Notes under the pieces: generated by a model
Told to the model about the DNA's origin: nothing
Databases searched by the model: none
Seen by the model: only the letters and a program-made list of their open reading frames with translations
Origin: an uncultured Rhizobium sp.
GTDB lineage: Bacteria > Pseudomonadota > Alphaproteobacteria > Rhizobiales > Rhizobiaceae
Reading direction: 5' to 3'
Assembly: GCA_945952045.1 (NCBI GenBank)
Contig: CAMFHE010000002.1
Location: forward strand, 62,001-126,000
Length of the DNA stretch: 64,000 nucleotides
Part shown: positions 59,659-64,000 of the stretch, one piece after another
Position numbering within the stretch: position 1 is the first letter of the stretch
Layout: every line of letters starts with the position of its first letter
Translations under genes and position numbers: made by a program

Positions 59659-60600
59659 TTACTTGAACATTTCGCGATATTGATCGACGTTCGCCTTGGT
59701 GACGACGGTGACCGGCACGTTGATGATCGGCTCGATCTTCTCGCCCTTCTTGACCTTGACGAGCGCTTCGACCGCCGCCTTGCCTTCACCGGCCGGATCC
59801 TGCTGGATCACGGCAGTGACGAAGCCCTGATCGATGCCGTCGATGGCCGACTTGGTCAGGTCCCAACCGAAGACCTTGATGCTGTCGCCGCGACCCTGGC
59901 TCGCCACAGCCGAAACCGCGCCGAGCAGCGCCGGCTCGCCGGTCGCATACAGCGCCGACATGTCGGGATTGGCGGTCATCAGGTTTTCGGCGGCCGAGAG
60001 CGCCACGTCCTGGACGTTCTGGCCATCGACGGTGTTGAGGAATTCGACCTTCTGGCCGCCCTTCTCCACCGCCGCCTTGAAGCCGTCGAGACGCTGGTTC
60101 TGGATGAAGGAGTTCAGCGCGCCGACGACGCCGACCTTGGCCGCGCCCTTCATGTCGCTCTTGACGTAATCGGAGAAGAAGGTGCCGATCTCGCCGCCGG
60201 CGGCTGTGTTGTCGACGCCGACGAAGGCGATATTGTCGCCATCCGGGATCTGCGCATCGATGGCGATGACCGGAATGCCGGCAGCCTTTGCGGCCGTGAT
60301 CGCCGGCTTCACGCCGTTGACATCGATGGCGACGAGAATGATGCCATCGACCTTCTGGGTGATGTAGGTCTCGATCGCATCGTTCTGCGCAGACGGCACG
60401 TTGTTGGCGTTGAAGATGACGAGTTCGGCGCCGGCGGCCTTGGCGGCGGCCTTGGCGCCGTCATTGATCTGGTTGAAGAACAGCGCCTGCTGGTTGATGG
60501 TGACGAGCGCGAACGTATCGGCAAGCGCGCCGGATACACCCATGGAAAGCGTCATGGCGACGGCTGCGGCGCAGCCGAGAAGATATTTTGTCCGACCCAT
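59659..60600 (-). CDS. Ribose/fructose-type ABC transporter substrate-binding protein
   Basis: A 313-residue RbsB/FrcB-like binding protein. A Sec signal peptide (LLGCAAAVAMTLSMGVSGALA region) precedes TFALVTINQQALFFNQIN, then the characteristic VDGIILVAIDVNGVKPAI and GVDNTAAGGEIG. Start at 60600 (MGRTKY); a longer frame reaches 60654 into the operator. Operon order is binding protein, ATPase, permease, phosphotriesterase-like, GATase1-like, ribokinase, BtpA, M20 hydrolase. Ligand probably a pentose or pentosyl compound. Confidence 0.9.
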   Translation of the reverse strand: MGRTKYLLGCAAAVAMTLSMGVSGALADTFALVTINQQALFFNQINDGAKAAAKAAGAELVIFNANNVPSAQNDAIETYITQKVDGIILVAIDVNGVKPAITAAKAAGIPVIAIDAQIPDGDNIAFVGVDNTAAGGEIGTFFSDYVKSDMKGAAKVGVVGALNSFIQNQRLDGFKAAVEKGGQKVEFLNTVDGQNVQDVALSAAENLMTANPDMSALYATGEPALLGAVSAVASQGRGDSIKVFGWDLTKSAIDGIDQGFVTAVIQQDPAGEGKAAVEALVKVKKGEKIEPIINVPVTVVTKANVDQYREMFK

Positions 60601-60655
60601 TTCAGGTTCCCCTTGTTTGAAGCCGCGTGCGGCGGCAGAATTTACGAGGGGCATT

Positions 60656-60690
60656 ATTCAAGTGACTTGAATTCTTGTCAAGAGACTTGA
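60656..60690. promoter_or_regulatory. Duplicated 17-bp palindromic operator (ATTCAAGT-G-ACTTGAAT)
   Basis: ATTCAAGTGACTTGAAT (60656-60672) is a perfect palindrome about one central G. A second copy, TCAAGAGACTTGA (60678-60690), matches its core with one change and lies 20 bases further, two helical turns. Both are 56-90 bases upstream of the importer binding-protein start and downstream of the XRE-cupin gene. The XRE-cupin protein encoded at 60737-61357 is the likely ligand. Confidence 0.75.
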
Positions 60691-60736
60691 ATAGCCGTTT
60701 CCGCAAAAATCGACTCGGGAAATTTCTAAAATAAAA

Positions 60737-61357
60737 TCAGAATGTTGGCGGCGTATTCACCCAGAATATCGAGGCGCGCTCGGTGCCGACATTGCGATAC
60801 CAGTGGGCCAGCTCGGAATTGAACACGAAACTGTCGCCGGCGGACAGACGGAAGGTCTTGTCGCCGATCATCAGTTCGATCTCGCCGACGAGCAGGTAGC
60901 CGACCTCCTCGCCGACATGCTGGATCGGCCCGGCGCTCTCGCCGCCGACGTCGATATGGTGGATGTTGCACTGGAGCAGATGGCCCTGTGAGTAGGGAAT
61001 GATGCGCTCCAGCGAGATGCCCTCGCCGCGCCGCAGCGGATCGAGCGAGATCAACGGCCGCGTGCCGGCGCGAAACACCACGCCCTCGTCGGCATCCGTC
61101 TCCTCGAACATCCAGCCGATATTGGAATCGAGCGCCTGCACCAGCCGGTGCAGCATGGGCAGGGAGGGCGAGGCCTTGCCGTTCTCGATCTTGGACAGCA
61201 GGCTTTCGGAACAGTCCGCCGCCAGCGCCAGCGCCTTCAGGGTCAGCCCGCGCGTCTGCCGCGCAAGCTTCAGGCGTGCGCCAAGCCGCACCGGATTCGA
61301 ATGGACCTTGTCCTCCCGGATGCTTTCAGACGGCAGGGGCTGCTTGACCATATTCAT
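60737..61357 (-). CDS. XRE-family regulator with C-terminal cupin domain
   Basis: A 206-residue regulator: an N-terminal Cro/C1-type helix-turn-helix (about residues 26-80, LTLKALALAADCSESLLSKI) and a C-terminal cupin ligand domain (about 130-200, GEEVGYLLVGEIELMIGDK). Such PuuR-like proteins sense small metabolites. It is transcribed leftward, upstream of the FrcBCA-like operon with 136 bases between, where the duplicated operator lies, so it probably controls that operon. Start at 61357; ATG 61351 is also possible. Confidence 0.88.
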   Translation of the reverse strand: MNMVKQPLPSESIREDKVHSNPVRLGARLKLARQTRGLTLKALALAADCSESLLSKIENGKASPSLPMLHRLVQALDSNIGWMFEETDADEGVVFRAGTRPLISLDPLRRGEGISLERIIPYSQGHLLQCNIHHIDVGGESAGPIQHVGEEVGYLLVGEIELMIGDKTFRLSAGDSFVFNSELAHWYRNVGTERASIFWVNTPPTF

Positions 61358-61420
61358 GTTAGAGGCATCGCATTGATCGGTGCGTCAATCATAAATCCTT
61401 CACTCAACCCTTGTCCAGTT

Positions 61421-61444
61421 GCCATGCCATTGGCCGGGCATGGC
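61421..61444. promoter_or_regulatory. 8-bp inverted repeat in the XRE/VOC divergent gap
   Basis: GCCATGCC (61421-61428), an 8-base spacer and GGCATGGC (61437-61444) form a perfect inverted repeat in the 174-base gap 61358-61531. It could be an operator for either divergent gene. Confidence 0.3.
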
Positions 61445-61531
61445 CGGCTTGTCTGCGCATTCCGCCCGTTGCGCTCCGCCACGCGCCCCTGATATGGCGG
61501 AGGGTGAAGACGAAACGGGGAAGGATCGAGA

Positions 61532-62377
61532 ATGACAGCCACATCGAGCCATCGCATCGACCATGTCGTCGTGGCGGTCGAGGATCTCGACCTCGCAGGC
61601 GCGTTCTACGAAAAGCTCGGCTTTACGGTCGGCGCGCGCAACCGGCATCCCTGGGGCACGGAAAACCGGTTGATCCAGTTCAAATCCTCCTTTGTCGAGC
61701 TGATCACCGTCGGCGACGCGCCGGAAACGATCCCGCCGCATCGGGCGGGGCATTTCAGTTTCGGCGCCTTCGTGCGCGATTATCTGCGCAAGCGTCAGGG
61801 GTTTGCGATGTTCGTGCTCGACAGCCCCGATGCGAAGGCCGAGCGGCAGACATTCGTCAAACAGGGCATCGGCGATTACGAGCCCTTCTTCTTCGAACGC
61901 CGGGGCAAACGCCCAGATGGTAGCGAAACGCATGTGGCTTTCACCCTTGCCTTCGCTTCCGATCCGACGCTGCCGGATGCGTCCTTCTTCGTCTGCGAAC
62001 AGCATTTTCCGGAAAACTTCTGGAACCCGCAGTTTCAGAACCATCGCAACGGCGCGTCCAACATCGCGGAAGTCCAGCTTGGGACGAAACGGCCGGCGGA
62101 TCATGCCCGCTTTCTCGAAAACTTCACCGGTGTGAAGACCGAGACTTTGCCGAATGGCGATGGATGCTACCGGCTCCAGCAATCCGGCGCGCTGGTCGCG
62201 ACCCGCGATGACGGCATTGCCGGCTTCACCGGCTTCACGATCGCGGTGCCGGATATCGCCCGGCAATGCGCCCTGCTGTCTGAGGCCGGCATCGATTTTG
62301 CCATGGATGGCGAGCGCGTCGTGATTGCCGCCGCGCAAACCTTCGGCACGGCCCTCTCGTTTTCGGCCGGCCGCTGA
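61532..62377 (+). CDS. VOC-superfamily (glyoxalase/dioxygenase-like) protein
   Basis: A 281-residue protein with two vicinal-oxygen-chelate modules: HRIDHVVVAVEDLDLAGAFY at the N-terminus and a second module around GFTGFTIAVPDIARQC. It resembles the glyoxalase-like PF13468 group. GGAAGG lies about 8 bases upstream. It is monocistronic and divergent from the XRE-cupin gene. Reaction unknown; a link to the flavin oxidoreductase that follows after 265 bases is possible but not shown. Confidence 0.82.
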   Translation: MTATSSHRIDHVVVAVEDLDLAGAFYEKLGFTVGARNRHPWGTENRLIQFKSSFVELITVGDAPETIPPHRAGHFSFGAFVRDYLRKRQGFAMFVLDSPDAKAERQTFVKQGIGDYEPFFFERRGKRPDGSETHVAFTLAFASDPTLPDASFFVCEQHFPENFWNPQFQNHRNGASNIAEVQLGTKRPADHARFLENFTGVKTETLPNGDGCYRLQQSGALVATRDDGIAGFTGFTIAVPDIARQCALLSEAGIDFAMDGERVVIAAAQTFGTALSFSAGR

Positions 62378-62642
62378 TAAAAGCTGCCGTTGCGCGGCAG
62401 AGGACGCCGACGCGGGCAAGGCACTATAATACAAGCTCTTTCAAGGAGATGAGACGCGCGGCGGAAATTCCGGCGCCGTCACCGGCCGTCGTTCGCCGCG
62501 CCCGGCATACGCGCCCAAGCAAGGGGTTTTCCTAATCAGCGATGAACCAAACACTTATGTCGGCATGCCGGGCTTTGGGCTAAATCGAACGAGGACGACG
62601 GGCCATGGGCCATCCATGAGCGCAACCTGAAAGGGATTTCCT

Positions 62643-63896
62643 ATGTCGATTGAAAGAGTGGATACGCTTGTTGTTGGCGCCGGGCAGGCGGGTGTGGCGA
62701 TGAGCGAGCACCTCGGCAAAAAGGGCATCCCTCACCTCGTCCTGGAGCGCGACCGCATCGCCGAGGCCTGGCGGACGGCGCGGTGGGATTCGCTCGTCGC
62801 CAACGGCCCCGCCTGGCATGACCGCTTTCCGAACATGACCTTCCCGCATGTCGATGGCGATGCTTTCGCCCCCAAGGAGCAGGTCGCCGACTATTTCGTG
62901 GAATATGCAAAACAAATCGACGCGCCGATCCGCTGCGGCATCGAGGTCAAGGCCGTCAAGAGGAACTCCGAAGGGCCGCGTTTTCGGGTGGAGACGTCGC
63001 AAGGCGTTTTCGAGGCGGACAATATCGTCGCCGCCACCGGTCCGTTCCAGAAACCCGTCTTCCCGCCGATCGTCCCGCCAGGCGCGGGCGTCGAGCAGAT
63101 GCATTCCCATGCCTATCGCAATCCGGCGCAACTCAGGGATGGCGCCGTGCTCGTCGTGGGCGCGGGATCGTCCGGCACCCAGATCGCCGATGAACTGTTG
63201 CGCTCGGGGCGAAAGGTTTTCCTGTCCGTCGGCCCGCATCACCGCCCGCCGCGCAGCTATCGCGGCAAGGACTTCTGCTGGTGGCTCGGCGTGCTCGGCA
63301 TCTGGGACCTGAAGGTTCCGGCACCGAATACGGAGCATGTCACCATCGCGGTCAGCGGCGCCTATGGCGGCAGGACGGTCGATTTCCGCCGTCTGGCCGC
63401 GCGCGGCATGACGCTGGTCGGCATGGCCAGGGACTACCTCGACGGCAGGCTGCGTTTCGCCGACGACCTGAAGGATAATATCGCGCTCGGCGACCGCAAC
63501 TATCTCGATCTTCTCGACCGGGCGGACGCCTATGCGCTGAAAGAGGGACTGGACCTTCCCGAAGAACCGGACGCGCGCGATTTCATCGCCGATCCGCCTT
63601 GCGTGGCAAACCCGTTGCTGTCGCTCGATCTTGGGGAACAGGGCATCACGACCATCATCTGGGCGACAGGCTATACGTTCGATTTCAGCTGGCTTCATCT
63701 CGATGCCTTCGACGCCAGGGGCCGGCCGGTTCACGAGCGCGGCGTATCCCGGGTGCCCGGTCTGTTCTTCGTCGGCCTGCCCTGGCTTTCGCGGCGCGCC
63801 TCCTCCTTCATCTGGGGCGTCTGGCACGACGCGGCCTATCTGGCCGAACAGATCGCCGAGCGCACCGAGCCGACCGCGCGCCAGGCGGCGCGGTGA
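62643..63896 (+). CDS. Flavin-containing monooxygenase-like NAD(P)/FAD oxidoreductase
   Basis: A 417-residue two-dinucleotide flavoprotein: FAD motif VVGAGQAGVAMSEHL near residue 10, the NADPH motif VVGAGSSGTQIADELL near residue 168, and TIIWATGYTFDFSWL near the C-terminus, the pattern of the FMO/CzcO-like family. AAAGGGA lies 7 bases upstream. It may oxygenate nitrogen or sulfur or act as a dithiol-type oxidoreductase; no substrate can be named. The final 104 bases of the window hold no further gene. Confidence 0.88.
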   Translation: MSIERVDTLVVGAGQAGVAMSEHLGKKGIPHLVLERDRIAEAWRTARWDSLVANGPAWHDRFPNMTFPHVDGDAFAPKEQVADYFVEYAKQIDAPIRCGIEVKAVKRNSEGPRFRVETSQGVFEADNIVAATGPFQKPVFPPIVPPGAGVEQMHSHAYRNPAQLRDGAVLVVGAGSSGTQIADELLRSGRKVFLSVGPHHRPPRSYRGKDFCWWLGVLGIWDLKVPAPNTEHVTIAVSGAYGGRTVDFRRLAARGMTLVGMARDYLDGRLRFADDLKDNIALGDRNYLDLLDRADAYALKEGLDLPEEPDARDFIADPPCVANPLLSLDLGEQGITTIIWATGYTFDFSWLHLDAFDARGRPVHERGVSRVPGLFFVGLPWLSRRASSFIWGVWHDAAYLAEQIAERTEPTARQAAR

Positions 63897-64000
63897 CGAA
63901 CGCCCCCGGCCTTGCAAGGCCCGCACGTCGAAACCTGGAATTTTCATCGGCGCCGGGGAACGGATTTCGTTCCCCACGCGCCCTCTGTATCCTGAGGACG

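Noticed and set aside
62425..62430. TATAAT considered as a -10 box for the final oxidoreductase gene
   Set aside because: No -35-like hexamer at 16-18 bases upstream and more than 200 bases from the start codon; could be chance.
62448..62536. Short plus-strand frame (about 28 codons) after AAGGAG between the VOC and oxidoreductase genes
   Set aside because: The purine-rich site touches the ATG with no spacing, the peptide is arginine-rich with no resemblance to known proteins, and it ends well before the next gene.
1..64000. Search by eye for CRISPR arrays, insertion sequences, tRNA/rRNA genes, attachment sites and phage genes
   Set aside because: No regularly spaced repeats, transposase-like proteins, tRNA-like cloverleaf with CCA-type ends or integrase motifs were seen.

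Overview
The window is GC-rich, densely coded DNA from an alphaproteobacterium, most likely a member of the Rhizobiales (Rhizobium/Agrobacterium/Shinella/Ensifer type). The reasons are an AapJQMP-like amino-acid transporter, six further ABC-transporter gene sets, stacked sugar-catabolism operons with their own regulators, and three copies of the short GAGCATTTCC/AAAAGC...GCTTTTGC intergenic mosaic repeat typical of this order. I see no rRNA, tRNA, CRISPR array, insertion sequence or phage gene. The whole window looks like accessory nutrient-scavenging DNA. Genus-level placement is an inference.

Region 1 (1-15640) is an organosulfur island. Two closely related NtaA/DszA-type flavin monooxygenases flank an FAD/NAD(P)-binding protein. 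Divergent to them is a DszC/SfnB-like monooxygenase. SfnB is the last gene of a ribose-type ABC operon (binding protein, ATPase, two permeases). Next come a sulfonate ABC operon (ssuA-C-B plus a small membrane protein) and a divergent ssuD. AT-rich blocks sharing an ATAGA core lie upstream of five transcription units here.

Region 2 (15641-24889) holds a YciI-like remnant, a GntR/FCD regulator, and an operon of an HpcH/HpaI aldolase, an aminotransferase and an AapJQMP-like transporter. Together these suggest uptake, transamination and retro-aldol cleavage of a hydroxy amino acid. An MFS transporter follows. Region 3 (25038-26870) has two small exported proteins and a motA without motB.

Region 4 (26956-32554) is a seven-gene operon: amino-acid-type ABC transporter, GntR/UTRA regulator, BtpA-family protein, ureidoglycolate-lyase-like protein and PfkB kinase. 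A clear palindromic operator sits just upstream of its first gene. Region 5 (32777-36561) is a copper/respiration module: DUF2946-like protein, Crp/Fnr regulator, PepSY membrane protein, PCu(A)C chaperone and SCO protein.

Region 6 (36785-52812) is a sugar or polyol catabolic region. One operon encodes an UgpC-type ATPase, a Gfo/Idh/MocA dehydrogenase, an isomerase, a hydrolase, an RPE-like epimerase, a ROK kinase and a GlcG-like protein. A second encodes an aldolase and a PfkB kinase, with a divergent DeoR regulator. An isomerase and a dehydrogenase form a divergent pair. A LacI regulator is divergent from a CUT1 importer (binding protein and two permeases) that has no adjacent ATPase and probably uses the UgpC-type one.

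Region 7 (52892-61357) is a second BtpA cluster: FrcBCA-like importer, phosphotriesterase-family protein, GATase1-like protein, ribokinase, BtpA-family protein and M20 amidohydrolase. An XRE-cupin regulator gene lies next to it, with a duplicated 17-bp operator in front of the importer. The window ends with a VOC protein and a flavin monooxygenase-like oxidoreductase. The co-occurrence of BtpA, PfkB kinase and C-N bond hydrolase/lyase in regions 4 and 7 is the best candidate for an undescribed pathway.
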